From assembly GCA_032871835.1 (NCBI GenBank), contig CM065299.1:42420706-42484705 (forward strand): a DNA stretch of 64,000 bases. Reading direction: 5' to 3'. The DNA comes from Dipteronia dyeriana. Its lineage: Eukaryota > Streptophyta > Magnoliopsida > Sapindales > Sapindaceae. Shown here one piece after another: positions 33,513 to 53,549 of the stretch. Numbering within the stretch: position 1 is the stretch's first letter; each line of letters starts with the position of its first letter. The position numbers and the translations under genes were made by a program. The notes beneath the pieces were generated by a model. The model did not search any database and was not told the DNA's origin. It saw only the letters and a list, made by a program, of their open reading frames with translations.

Positions 33513-36500
33513 TTCTCCATTTAATCACGGTTAGTTTGGTCTTGTCCTTATACATATCAATCCCACGCACGCTCTCTATTTTTTTATAATATATAAATTA
33601 CTCGTCTAAACTAAACTTCCTCCCCATAAAAAAAAACTTGAAAATATATTATCTTGATTTTGATTAATCATACGTAGCAGAAGAAAACCAGATGGTCCCT
33701 CTTGCACCTACAAGAATTCACCCCGAGTCTGCTGGAGACATGATTTACTTTGATCTCCAATGTTTTCTTAGTCAAAAACATTGCTACAAATTTAATGTGA
33801 ACATAATGGATGGATGCATAAATAAATAAGTGAAACATATGCATGTTAAAAAAGTAAATGTTCGAAACTTGTGGATTAGAGTTCATGCAATTAAAACTTA
33901 TCAAAGTTTCCATCAATAAATCCTAACTTTACGTGATAGGGTTGTTAAAGTGCACTTAATATCCATATGATTTTTGGCTTGTTGGAGATTGGAAGTTATT
34001 GGAAGGTAATTTTCATTATGTTTAAGTGACTCGATTTTACAAATATAGTTATATAGGTACCTTTTTGATCCATGAATATCGGAAAATACTTGATAAAAAG
34101 TTAGTGATACGATTAATTTGTAAGTTTTATAAAGAAATTGATATAAATAAATTGATCCAATAAATTGATCCAATAAAGTTTGTAAAATTACTCATAAACG
34201 CAAGAGTTTATTGTAAAATAGTTAATGCGAGTACGAGATCGTTCCCACGACGATTGTGAAAAACTAATCAAATATAAATTTAATCTAATCATAACTTACT
34301 TAACCGAATGTGATGAATTGAAACTAAAATTAAACTAAGTTAACAAATAAGGTCGAAAGAAATCAATTACAGAATACTAAGGTATTAGAATCCACCGTTG
34401 TGTAATTTTATAGCTTTCTAATAATTTATCAATTCCCCAAATTATAGTGATATTTAAAAATCAATTTATTATCTACCCATGAATTTAACAATAAGAACAT
34501 TAATCAAAATCTAAAGTTGGTTTTCCTTCGCTTCAAAATACAATCCCTAAGCATTTATATGTATCCAAATTATTTAAAACCAAAGAACCAAAAGAATTAT
34601 ATTTAACGTTACGAAACCAAGCATTGATTAAAATATATACTTAACTATCAAAAATACATTATATTAGAGATGAAAGGGTTTATATTTAAAAATCAATAAA
34701 TACGAAAACCATAAACATTGAAGAACAATAATTGGGAATTAATAAATACATCTGGAAATTATTTCATAATACAGTGTTTTATCATCTACCATAATATAAA
34801 ATAAAAAATTAGAAAGACATTAAAACTATGATAACAATAGAACCCGAAAATCTCAATAAACTGCCTTCGCATGCACCAAAGTCGCAAGCTCCACGCCTAC
34901 CGAAACTCCTTCAAATGAGAACCCTCCCAAATTCGGCGCACAAAAGGAAATCCAATTCATGTTTTTATCTAATTGGGCCATTTGAATGTCTTTAAAACTG
35001 TGGTCAATGTCTTCATGCGGCCCAATTTAATTTGATTTACATTTTTCCTTACGGGGTCCACACTTTTTATCTCTCTTTTATTTAATTTTCTTTCTTTAAC
35101 TTTGGGCCTTGGATTTTCTTGGACTTGGGTTTGGCTGATGAGACCTGGACTTTACTTGGGCTTAGGTCTTTAAATATTTAATTTCATTGAAGGGCAACAT
35201 GATTTGTTTTTTTTTCACCAAATTTCATTCCTTTCCTTGATTATTTTTCAAGTTCCATGTTATTTCACCTAAAACACAAAAAATAACTTTAATTAAATAA
35301 AAATAAATAAATCAAGTAGCTAACAAATCTAAATTAAGGGATACAAATATGATATAAAACATGCTTATCAAATACCCTCAAACTTAGATTTTGCTAGTTC
35401 TTGACCAAAATAAAAACACAAACTATGAAAACTAAAAATTAAAAGCATAACTAAACCTAAGCTAAGCAACTAATAGAGGGTTTTAACTCTTGAGGGTTTA
35501 CCGGCTATGATAGCCACAAACATATTTTTGTAAAAACTAATTAGATTAAGGTGCAACTCAAGATACGAATAAAGACAAATGCATGCTAAAGCCACTGAAT
35601 AAAGACTAAAACTATGTCATTTATTTGAATGCATTACTAGTTTGATGAAAAAACCCATACTCAAGACGCTCTAGCTTCAAAAACACCATCGTCAAATGTC
35701 ATAGATGTAATTCACCTCGACTCTAATTCTCATAGGATGTCACTCAAATCTCACACAAAACCTAGACAAATACACTCATCAAGCATATGAAAATGGAGTT
35801 TATACACAAGAAATTTAAAATCATTATCGCATATGAATATCTAACATAGAAAAACACTTAAATTTAGACAAAGGTTCTCATGAATGGAATCAGACATTAA
35901 GAACAAGATAAAACACATGTTTCCTTTACTCTTAACCCAACATTCACAAAAGATCAATTGGGACTTTAATTTGGTTGTAATAGGGCGACAGGGTCAAGGC
36001 TAAGAAGAACGGGAAAAGGGATAAACAACAAAACTTGGGACCATATCAAGAAATTTTCTAGCAATCTTCAATGCTCGGCTGGATTTCTTCGAACGTTGTC
36101 TCCATTTAACTTGCATCTAGGTTTCTTGAAACTTTCACAAATATACTCTTTCCCTTTTTCACTTTCATTTGATTCATCATCTCATTTTTTTTTTTTTGTT
36201 TTTTTTTTTTGTCTTTTGCTTCTTCCTTTTTGTCTTTTGCTTCTTTTTTTTTAATTCGGTTTTATTTTTTTAATGAGGTGAAAACTTCATACATCAACTA
36301 CATAATTTCCAACACCTATCATACATTGTTTACGTATGGATTCTTTCTTCTACCTTGTATATACAATTCACGATCCACCCCTTTTTTGCAATTCACGTGT
36401 CTTCAAACCCTTTTCACTCTTTTTCATCACCTTTTCAATATAATCTCAAGCTATAAGGTATAGCTAAATATTAAGGCTTATTAGGTTTTCAGTTAATGTA

Positions 36501-37117
36501 GGCGATGAAAGAAAAAGGCTTACAGTATTTAGTTCCAAAATTGGCTATGAAGCACACACGCAAGTAGTAGTAAATATTTAAAGCCTTTTTAGGTGAGTTT
36601 AAGCACACTTTGTCTATGTCAATTCTAACGGTTCAACAAAATTAAGAACAATTCCACATGTGATATCATTTTATGATGAATGTTATTTAATATCCAATGC
36701 ATAACTTATGGAGATCAGTTTCTAATACTAAGAACCTGATAAGTGTTTAGGAGTAGAAACAAACAAACCCTCTAATATGTATGCTATTTGGCTTAGTAAA
36801 CTCATAAAGGTAGTCTCTGCTATTAATCATGGCAATCCAACTAAACATCATATCCACCATCATATCAAGAGCATGTTATAAGTTTATAAAAATGCAATGC
36901 AATACTCTAAGTGGCAAGACGTTAGTCTAAACTCAGTGATTAAACTCGTTCAACCGACGTTAAACATGTTCATGAAGATTTACGTTGACTTATTCAAGGA
37001 ACGAGTTTAACGTTCATCTCATTCCTTAATCGTTAAACTCGTTCAGCCTACGTTAAACTTTTTAACAAAAGTATACTTTGACTTGTTCATTAAATAAGTT
37101 TAACATTCCTCTAAACC
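33513..37117. other. AT-rich intergenic DNA, no gene recognised
   Basis: No ORF with a recognisable product. The phrases GAGATCGTTCCCACGACGATTG (about 34235), ATTAGAATCCACCGTTG (about 34386) and AAATACCCTCAAACTTAGAT (about 35370) resemble pieces of common plant repeats, so 34150-36700 may be an old transposon remnant; I could not define ends. Long T-runs occur near 36185-36260. From 36940 to 37117 the phrase CGTTAAACTCGTTCA recurs. Confidence 0.4.
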
Positions 37118-38010
37118 TTAAACTTTAGGGGTGGGCACCAACCCGTCCACCCAACCCAACCCGTCCAACCCGACCAACCCGACCCAGCCCAACTTGATTG
37201 GGTTGGGTTGGGTTGGGTTGACAAAATATAATCCAACCCAACCCAACCCGACATTAATAATAAAAAATAAATTAAATAATTTTATTTAATATTATATCTA
37301 TTATAAAATCTCATTTTTAAAAAATATTTAAAAATTTTACTCATACACCATTTATAATATTATAAATGATAAATATAAATACATAATTATATTTTATACC
37401 ATAAATATATAATACATTTATTAAAAACATGCAATTATATTATCTTCGTCTTTTGTATTAATTGGCACATCCTTAGTTATATTTTAAAATGCATTTTTTT
37501 TTCTTAGGATTTGATTAAGAATTTAATAGAAAAAGGTATAATAATTGTATATAAACTCAAACTATTATGTTGGTTGAAAGAAATAATAGATTATCCAACT
37601 ACGAGTTATTTGACGAAGTGATTATAATTGTAAAATTGATGGGAGACTTAGATGGAGGCTTTCCAAGTTGGATAAATTGTTATATTTTTATTTTTTTTAA
37701 TTATGCAATAAATATTTAAACAATTTGTATTATATGTGGTGATTTGATTTTGATGTTTTTAAGAAATCTAAACTCAATGTGTTGTGATATTTAGGTGAAA
37801 AATTATTTTAAATTTGAATTTTGATATAACAAAATTCGAATTCAAATATATTTTTTCTATTAGGCTTTTACCCGATCAACCCAACCCAACCCAACCCAAC
37901 TCAACCCGATAAATATTGGATTGAGTTGGATTGGGTTAAAATTTACGTTGGGTTGGATTGGGTCGAAATTTTTTTAACCCAATCCGAAAACGCTCATCCC
38001 TATTAAACTT
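37118..38010. mobile_element. Non-autonomous hAT-like element (37126-38002) with 8-bp duplication
   Basis: The element begins TAGGGGTGGGCACC and ends with the imperfect inverse GCTCATCCCTA. It is flanked by perfect 8-bp copies of TTAAACTT (37118-37125 and 38003-38010). An 8-bp duplication and short imperfect TAGGGG-type termini are hAT signatures. Both subterminal regions are packed with CAACCC or GGGTTG repeats (37140-37250 and 37870-37980) in inverse orientation. The AT-rich middle has no transposase, so it depended on a helper. Confidence 0.85.
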
Positions 38011-38150
38011 ATTCAATCTACCGTGAACTTGTTCTTGATATTCAAAATTTCAAATTTTTTTTATTTAATATAATAAAATATGTACCTTTCTTCAAAAAAA
38101 TAATAAAAAAATATAGATATTTTTATTATATTAATAATATATGTATTGCA

Positions 38151-38300
38151 GCAACCGGTTGAAACCGGTTGCTTTTTTGGGCTGTCACCCACTTTCATTT
38201 TTTATTATTATTTGTTTCATTGCTTTTTGTTGGTTTGTATGGTACAACACACCTATGTTGTTTGTACCGTAGCCAACGCCCTAAAAAAGTAAAGAATAAA
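38151..38300. repeat. Perfect palindrome and adjoining hairpin-forming MITE-like unit
   Basis: Positions 38151-38172 contain GCAACCGGTT, a two-base spacer, and its exact inverse. It is followed by a unit bounded by CTTTTTTGGGC (about 38172) and GCCCTAAAAAAG (about 38277-38289), whose interior holds GGTACAACACACC and GTTGTTTGTACC as a further imperfect inverted repeat. This could be a small foldback transposon or a hairpin RNA locus. No target duplication was confirmed. Confidence 0.5.
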
Positions 38301-38502
38301 TTGAGAATCACCCTATTTCTACAAATAATCTAATTTTTATCTTGCGCACAATTTCAACGTTCACGAGATGATAATAATTAGAAGAAAAATATTTGTCATC
38401 TGTTCCAGTAAAGGACAGTCGAATATAACAAAAACTAAGCAAGCCATGCAATTTTCTAAGTGGGTGCAAAAGAGATTGTCAGTTTTGCTGTAAAGGAATA
38501 TT

Positions 38503-38525
38503 AGAGAGAGAGAGAGAGAGAGAGA
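38503..38525. repeat. (GA)n microsatellite
   Basis: About eleven AG/GA dinucleotides, in the 3' flank of the ABCC5 gene. Confidence 0.95.
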
Positions 38526-38986
38526 TGCTGAAGGGAAGAAAAATTTAAGCAAAATTTATAGCCTCGTAGTCTAAATTTGCAACTAGACACCGGAATTAAC
38601 ATCGACTGATCCAGCTCTACAAATTTTTCTAACTACATAAAAAGGACAAGCTACAACCTAAACACCACTTCATTGCACATTCTTGAACAAATATCAGCTG
38701 CCCATTTTCCTCTCATTCAGTTATTTTCCAATCTCCACCCACCCAGCTTATTTCCCCCACCAACCGTTTAAGAATTCCCCGCCGTTATGCTTAAGGGGAT
38801 TAATTAACTTGTAATGATCTTGAACAAGAATTACTTTCCTCTAATGGGACTCTGGTTTAGCAACATCATATGCCCCTTAGTCCTTCCCTTACACCATCAA
38901 GTTTCCACACACAGCAGCAGTTCGTTAGAGGTAGTCCTGCTCTTTGTTGCCCCCTGACTTGAAGGGTCCTAGGTATCCCATCGAAT
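38526..38986 (-). other. ABCC5 3' flank, probably 3' untranslated region
   Basis: Sequence downstream of the ABCC5 stop codon on the minus strand, without another ORF of note. It probably contains the 3' UTR; the cleavage site could not be determined. Confidence 0.5.
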
Positions 38987-46938
<7,952 letters not shown>

Positions 46939-47700
46939 AATTGAAGATGGTGAGTTGTTGAATAGGACAAGCGTCGAGAATGAGTGAGTCGGCGGGGAGT
47001 TAAGCTAAACTAGATATTATCAAGTCGTCTATAGAAGGGCACCTCACCAAGTTCAACAATGAGGGGTCATTTGGAAAAATGAAGAGAAGAGAACGAGGTT
47101 GAGAAGAAAACTGAGTCGGTGTCGCCGAGTTGAGCTAAAAAGAAGAAAGAGAGATCAAATCGACCGTGTAAGGGAATCCCACCGTCTGTTGAATGAAAAA
47201 CAAAAACAACAGAGAAAGGTTATTTGGAGATAGAATCTATAGATACATTGCATATAAAAGCAACAAAACATACAGATTTTTATCAACAACACAGAAAACC
47301 AAGAGAAAACAAAATCGCTTTTGCGTATCGTACTTTCTCTCTCACACTGTATCGCTGCAGAGATATAACAGAAAGGGACAAAAAAGTAAAGGAAACCCAT
47401 ATCGGAGAAAATACAAAAAAAAAAAAAAAAAAACAACTGACCTTGAAATTCGTTTGTGTGGTGATTGCCAAGGCAAACATGAAACACCTGTGATCGATAC
47501 AAACAAGCTCGCTGTCTTTGAAGCTCTGTGCTTCAAAACCCAAACAGAGATAAATAGATTAACACATAAGAATCTATCTGTATTGATGAAAACATCCAAA
47601 AATGGCGACAGAGAGAGAAAGCCGCACGGATAGAGAAAGAAAAAAACCTGTGTTTTTTTCTCTTGTTTGTAAAATTAACGTTATTTCCCTTTTTTATTAA
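46939..47700 (-). promoter_or_regulatory. ABCC5 5' leader and proximal promoter region
   Basis: The sequence upstream of the start codon is pyrimidine-rich on the gene strand, with T-runs (19 T near 47412-47432) and CT-rich patches typical of a plant 5' leader. A leader intron is possible but no pair of sites was convincing. The ORFs here are low-complexity and were not called. Confidence 0.45.
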
Positions 47701-47892
47701 AAAGGGAAAATCTTGGTAGCTTAGGAGGACTTGCCGTGTTACAGTACAAGACAGCCGAGACTCAAAGCTTTGTGTTTATTGTACACATCTCAATCTATCT
47801 ATTAAGTATCAACCTACTTTTTCTCTCTTATTTTATGGTGTCATTTTGTGTTGGGTTACTGTTATTTATAAGACCGGTGCCAGTGTTGCCAG

Positions 47893-47993
47893 TGCTGTTG
47901 CTGTTGCTGCTGCTGCTGCTGCTGTGTCATGTGTGTTTGTGTGTGCGAGAGAGAGAAGAATATTATTGTAATAATTATTATTATTATTATTTT
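47893..47993. repeat. Cluster of microsatellites upstream of ABCC5
   Basis: A (CTG)n/(TTG)n block at about 47894-47925, then GTGTGTGTGCGAGAGAGAGA, then (ATT)n at about 47965-47990, within 100 bases and about 1 kb from the ABCC5 start. Confidence 0.9.
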
Positions 47994-48020
47994 CATAGAT
48001 GGATGTTGGTGAGTGTGTAA

Positions 48021-49454
48021 ACACACATAGATGACACGACGAGATGTTTGAGCCTTGCAATCTCATTATTATTATCTTTCCCATTCATGAAAAAGGATTC
48101 ATCAAAAGTTGTCAGCGTATATAATTTGAGTGCTTGTATTTACTTTAAATGATGATGTAACATTTTTTTTTTTAAATCAGGTATTACACTGCTAACAAAT
48201 TTCAGAGTTTTTAAAAAAGAAAAAAGTTGGAGATGACTCAAATCGTTAATCTCCGTGTGTAAATATAAATATAAAAATATATTTTTTCTTGCTTTACTAG
48301 CATATTCATCCCTAAGTATATGATTTTGTCTCGGCCATCAATTAACAAAAAATAAATAAATCATTTTACACTGCCATCTAATGAGATTCGGAGATAAGGG
48401 ATACTCATTATAATATATCGGTTTTGAATCGGTTTTGAGTCGTAACACTAGAGTAACGTTAATTTTGCACATATAATGTAACAAAATTTGGGTAGAGTAG
48501 AAGATTGTATTTATAATTTTAAGAGTAATAATTTGATTTACAAACATTTGTAGCAAATCAGTATATTAAAAGTAGTCGGCAACACATGTGAGTGTAATGT
48601 AGCGTACTAGCATACTTCGTTAGTCTTTGAAATTAAGGGGTAACTTCACCCTTGTGTCATTGTATTTGAAGGTGTGCACACTACTATAAAAGTGATGGGC
48701 AGTCCAAGTCATTAAGCAATATTTTTGATGCAAAATATCAGCTACCCCACTTATCACTTTCCTTGGCTGTTTTGTGAAAAGATGAAAATGATGACCAAAA
48801 CTTTGTTGGTTTCTTTGGGGATCTGTGGTTTGTGGTCTTGTGGGGGTGAGATAGATCATATTCCCTCTTTCTTCACTTCTTTATCATGTTACATGTAAAT
48901 GTTAGGGCTTTCATGTTCATCACCTTCTTGGCAACATAATCTCTCTTTATGGCCAAGTGCATGAATTGCTTTCTATTTAAATATTTGCCATGCCTCTCTT
49001 ATTTATTTTCATTCAATAATTAATTCATGCTGCTTTTAGAACTGACTTTTAAAAAAAAAAAATGTTTTTACTAAAATTTTAGAAAAAAGAAAGTGTGTAT
49101 TGTAGATATATAAATACGAAAAATGTTTGCATAAGTGTATCTATTAACATTTTGCTTTGTTTCAAAATGAATTACTAAGAAATACCATTTTTTTTTCTTA
49201 TTTATAAAAAATACTTCAAATTATTTCACACTTATATTATAAAATAAGCATTAAAAGTGCCCTTAAAGGTGGTATATTATTCCCAAATATATAATATTTT
49301 GGCTTAATTTGTTTGAAGTTTTATTTGTTGACTAGTTATAAATTATGTTAACAATTTAATATTGATTCATGGTCACATTTTAATCATGTGTGATATTTTA
49401 ATTGAATAGATTCATTGATTTAGTCATTGAGACTTTAATTAAAGAAGAAATTAT
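48021..49454. other. AT-rich spacer
   Basis: No gene, RNA or defined mobile element was recognised. Confidence 0.6.
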
Positions 49455-49590
49455 AACGAGACGAGGCTGGTCCAGTTGTAAACTTTTTGTATCAACATCA
49501 CGAGATTGTGAATTCGAGTCTCTTTTACTCTCCAATAAAACCCTAAATTTTTTTAATATATTTTTTAAAAAGGATAATAATAATAAAGAA
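49455..49590 (+). repeat. tRNA-derived SINE-like unit
   Basis: GGCTGGTCCAGTTGTAAAC followed about 35 bases later by GTGAATTCGAGTCTC has the layout of RNA polymerase III A and B boxes of a tRNA-derived SINE, and the unit ends in a T-rich tail (TTTTTTTAATATATTTTTT). It is not a tRNA gene, as no cloverleaf closes. Target duplication not established. Confidence 0.45.
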
Positions 49591-50683
49591 GAAATTACAA
49601 CATTTAAAGCTTTCATTAAATTACCCACATTTAAAGGACACCTATCACTCTAAAATCAGAAGCAGTAAAAAGTTGTTAATATCATCCTTTTCAAAATGGT
49701 ATTATGTTTCTAAAACGACATGTTTTCTACTTTTGAATTGCTACATTACAACTCACATTGTATTGGAAGTCATAATTATTTTGCCCTTTTGATTTTAGTA
49801 GCTACCTACTTTTGCTTCTTTTTTTTTTAAGTATAACTATTAAACTATTAATATAAATTCGAGAGTTTTTTTAGAAGAGATAAGAGGTTTATCATCGATC
49901 CAACCTGATCTTATAACCTACTTTTACTTCTTAAAAAGAATAAGTTGAAAACATTTTTATTTTTATAAAAGGAAATCACTTTTAAAAGAGTTAACCCTAC
50001 AACTTACGAGTCTAGCCAATTTATTCACTTAATACAACAACCAAAGAAATAACTAATTTTATCAATATTTTCTTAAGTTACCGTGCTCAAGACAAAGTTG
50101 AGGTGTATGATTGGTAAACTCACAAAGGTTAACGAGATCGTGAGTTTAAAACTTATCTCTTTTGTTTAATTCTCAAATTTGCAGTAAAAAATATTAATTT
50201 TAAAAAATACCCAATTTTTTTTAACTAATTTTGTGTAGCAAGTGATTAAGTGTATATATAAGTGAGTCTCTCATAAGAGGTCCATTATTTTAATTTCAAT
50301 AAGTACCTTGATAAAAATACAACGATTTTTTTTTAAAAAAATTGATCTGATTTTCTTTTATGGATGGCCAGTTCAATGAAATCCACATATGAATAAAATT
50401 TAAAAAAATTTCAAGTTTTAAAACTATTTTTTCTTGAATTTTTCTAGGATTCGCTCATTTTTATGATTCCTTCATATTGAAGAAAAACGGGATAAATAGG
50501 TAATACTTGAACAATTTTCAAATTTTATTCATAGATATATGTCATTGAACTTATCATCCACAAAAAAAAAATCTAGATCAAAATTTATAAAAATTGATGA
50601 GATTTCATCAAGGTCCTGGTCGAAATTAAAATAAGGGATCCATTATGGGAAACTCATATATATATATATACACACACAAAATT
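49591..50683. other. AT-rich spacer with a possible second SINE remnant
   Basis: Mostly featureless AT-rich DNA. At about 50108-50175 TGATTGGTAAACTCACAAAG and GATCGTGAGTTTAAAAC resemble a very decayed tRNA-like unit, too weak to call firmly. Confidence 0.35.
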
Positions 50684-50848
50684 TCAAATAAGTACGCATT
50701 TATATAGCTTCATCAGTGCGTTGGATATTGACCATTAGATTTACATACATTGACTCAAAGTGTATGGACTTGTCAAAACTTCTCCAAAATCAATGATCCA
50801 CATGCAACGCACTAATATAACTTATATTAGCGTCACTAATAGGAAAAG

Positions 50849-50850
<2 letters not shown>
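50684..50850 (+). mobile_element. Short MITE-like element, copy 1
   Basis: The unit contains CAGTGCGTTGGATATTGACC at one side and the inverse AATGATCCACATGCAACGCA at the other, so it has internal terminal inverted repeats of about 23 bp around CATTGACTCAAAGTGTATG. A second copy in the opposite orientation is at about 51604-51770. The length of about 170 bp and lack of coding sequence fit a MITE; the superfamily was not determined. Confidence 0.65.

Positions 50851-50896
<46 letters not shown>
50850..50896. repeat. (AT)n microsatellite
   Basis: About 23 AT dinucleotides directly after MITE copy 1. Confidence 0.95.
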
Positions 50897-50898
<2 letters not shown>

Positions 50899-50955
50899 CG
50901 GATTATTTAAGTACTCTTACACACTTTTTCATGTGCAAGACCAGCGAGCTTGCCA

Positions 50956-51180
50956 TCTCACATTAAAACTTATAACAAATACAAATTCAATCATGTGTGG
51001 GAACTCGAACACAGGACTCTTTAGTCACATTAAGTTATGATATCATGTTAGTAACCAACCTTGCCACGTGATTCACATTAAAACTTATAACAAATACAAA
51101 TTCAATCTCGTGTGGGGACTCGAACCTATGACTCTTGAGTAAAACCAAGTTCTAATACCATGTTAATAACCATCAAATCG
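50956..51180. repeat. Tandem duplication of a ~117-bp block
   Basis: Two adjacent copies start CACATTAAAACTTATAACAA, share GTGTGGGAACTCGAAC or GTGTGGGGACTCGAAC, and end CATGTTAGTAACCA or CATGTTAATAACCA. The ACTCGAAC and CTAATACCATG phrases resemble tRNA-related retroelement fragments. Identity is high but clearly below 100 percent. Confidence 0.75.
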
Positions 51181-51272
51181 AAAAGTATATATATTATTTT
51201 ATTTTTTGAACTATTACAAAATTTTAGGATTGGGAAGAGGGTATGACTTGAACCCTCAACCTCATAAATATA

Positions 51273-51968
51273 TGTGTGAGTAGGGGTGGAAACGGAGCAG
51301 GTCGGGGCGGGTCAGAGCCGCCCCAAACCCAAAACCCGGTTTTCAATGGTCGCTCCAAACCCGACTCGTAACCCGCCCGGATAAAAAAAGTCTACCCCAA
51401 ACCCGATCCGAATGGGGCAAGGGTGCCCCAAACCCGCCATGTTTGACTCGTTATGTTTACGTAAATATGAATTTAATATAACACAATAATTATGTTTAAT
51501 AAACATTAAATTTATACGTAAAGTATAAAATATAAATCCCAAAATGATTTAAACAAAAATACAAAGTACATACAACATTTTTTAATATATATAGTGGTTT
51601 TCCAGTCGGCACACACTGACATAAGTTATATCAGTGTGTTGCATATGGACCATTGATTATGGAGAAGTTTTGACAAGTGCATACACTTTGAGTCAATGCA
51701 AGTAAATATAATGGTTCATATCTAACGCACGGACGAATTTATATCAATACGCACTGATTTGAATATATATATATATAAAAAGGGTCTAATGGGGCAGGTT
51801 GGGGCAAAAGGGACAGCCCCATACCCGACCCGGTAATCCGACCGGATCAAGAAATTTGCCCCAAACCCACCTCGTTACTCGTTTTTTCTGTTCCAAACCC
51901 GTTCCAAACGGGTCGGGCCCCCGTGGGTTTGGGACGAGTTGGGAAATTTTGCCGTCCCTAGATGTGAG
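51273..51968. mobile_element. hAT-like non-autonomous element (51281-51960) with nested MITE
   Basis: The element starts TAGGGGTGGAAACGG and ends TTTTGCCGTCCCTA, an imperfect inverse of the start. Flanking 8-mers TGTGTGAG and GATGTGAG share six of eight bases. Both ends have GC-rich CCCAAACCC or GGGTTTGGG repeats in inverse orientation. MITE copy 2 (about 51604-51770) lies in the middle. No transposase was found. It resembles the 37126-38002 element in its termini but not in its internal sequence. Confidence 0.7.
51604..51770 (-). mobile_element. Short MITE-like element, copy 2
   Basis: Reverse-complement copy of 50684-50850, including TTTTGACAAGTGCATACACT and the CAGTGTGTTGCATATGGACC end. 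It is nested in the hAT-like element, so it is the younger insertion there. Confidence 0.65.
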
Positions 51969-53405
51969 GAGCTTATCACCAACCTCGCCTTGTCGACCTA
52001 AAAGCATATTTAGGACTGTATCAAATTATTGATATTATAATTGACATAAAAGAAAAATAACACTAACCTCCAGACTTGTACTAATTTCATTTTTATATTA
52101 ACTGTCACCTTAAGACTTAAGATCACATATTAATAAAATTTTGTTTATTTTTCTCTCTCTCTATATATATATATAATATTTATATGATATTATTCCATTT
52201 GATAAATTTAGTACAAAAGTTTTAGTATAATCTTTTTTTTTTTTAATCTCGTTATGTTTTAGTATAATTAAACATCTAAGAAAGTTATTGATGAAGTTAG
52301 ATTTTAAAAAACGCGGTTGATGTTGACTGTGATTGAATTTTGTTGGGTTGGACTTTAGACAAGTCACATTAAGTTAGATCGGACCACTCAAGTCCATAGT
52401 TTATCTCTCGTGTCTTGCTGTTTTACTAGAACTTCCTCCAAAGTATTATATTTAATAATAAATCATCCCATTTTCACAAAAATCTGAATTATTTTAGTAT
52501 TTTAATAATAATAATATTAATAAAGACCCCAACATGATGTAACTTAGTTAATGGAGGTACAAACTTGAGGCTCGAGTAAATGATCTTTGTCTTACGATTA
52601 ATTTTGTAATATATGGTTTTTTATTATTATTTATATATCCATATATCTTGATTAATTATTTTTTTAAAACTTTTGTCATTAGTAGAATTCGAATTGTAAA
52701 GTTGGAAATCATTTACGTAAATCCCAAACTTATTTGTCTACTAGCTAAGTTATGTCCCTCATTTCAGAGTTTACTTACTTTAAACATGAAAGTTATATTA
52801 ATTAAAATTTTATAATTTCAAATCAATTCAATGACCCAAAAATGAGAAAAACAAAAGATGAAAAGAAAATTAAAAATAATAATAAAATTTGCTACTAGTA
52901 CTTCAATATTTAGATAAAAGGTAATTATCATTTTTGTTCTTTACATTTTTCTTTTGAAATATCACATTTCTACTTATATTTATGTTTTTTCGGATCACAT
53001 GGTTCCTAAATTAATAAAAATATATTAATTTGATCTATGGTCAAAAATTTTACGATCTAATGTGACAAAAAAAATATATAGTAAAATTAACCGTTTTACC
53101 CTTTATTTTACTTTATTGAATTAGAGCAATACTTTTGTTCTAACCTTTTACAAATTGACAACTTTATCGATCTAGATAGTATAATAAAACTGGATATGTG
53201 TTTTCAAAACCTAATTTAAAAACGAAACTTAAAATTGATTAAATAATAAAATAAGATAAAAATGAGAAAATGCATTAAAATTTAAAACATGACAACTAGA
53301 AATAGCATACTAATATTTAAAAATTGAAAAAAAAAAGATTCAATATTTAATACAATATTTAATAAAACTTTTTAAAATTTAAAATAATATAGATACATGC
53401 AATTC

Positions 53406-53458
<53 letters not shown>

Positions 53459-53549
53459 AGATGAATATATCAATAAGAAAAACAAAACATATACAATTAC
53501 ATTTTTAGTAAAAAAATTAAAATAATAATAATAATAGAGAATGATATCA
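51969..53549. other. AT-rich spacer
   Basis: No gene or defined element. An (AT)n microsatellite of about 44 bases is at 53411-53454. Confidence 0.6.

Noticed and set aside
47155..47633. Several overlapping ORFs upstream of ABCC5
   Set aside because: They are low-complexity, overlap on both strands and lie in the pyrimidine-rich leader of ABCC5.
49455..49590. A true tRNA gene
   Set aside because: Only A/B-box-like phrases are present; no acceptor stem or anticodon arm can be paired.
51799..52007. Proline/glycine-rich ORFs at the end of the second hAT-like element
   Set aside because: Both strands are open because of the CCCAAACCC/GGGTTTGGG subterminal repeats; not a gene.
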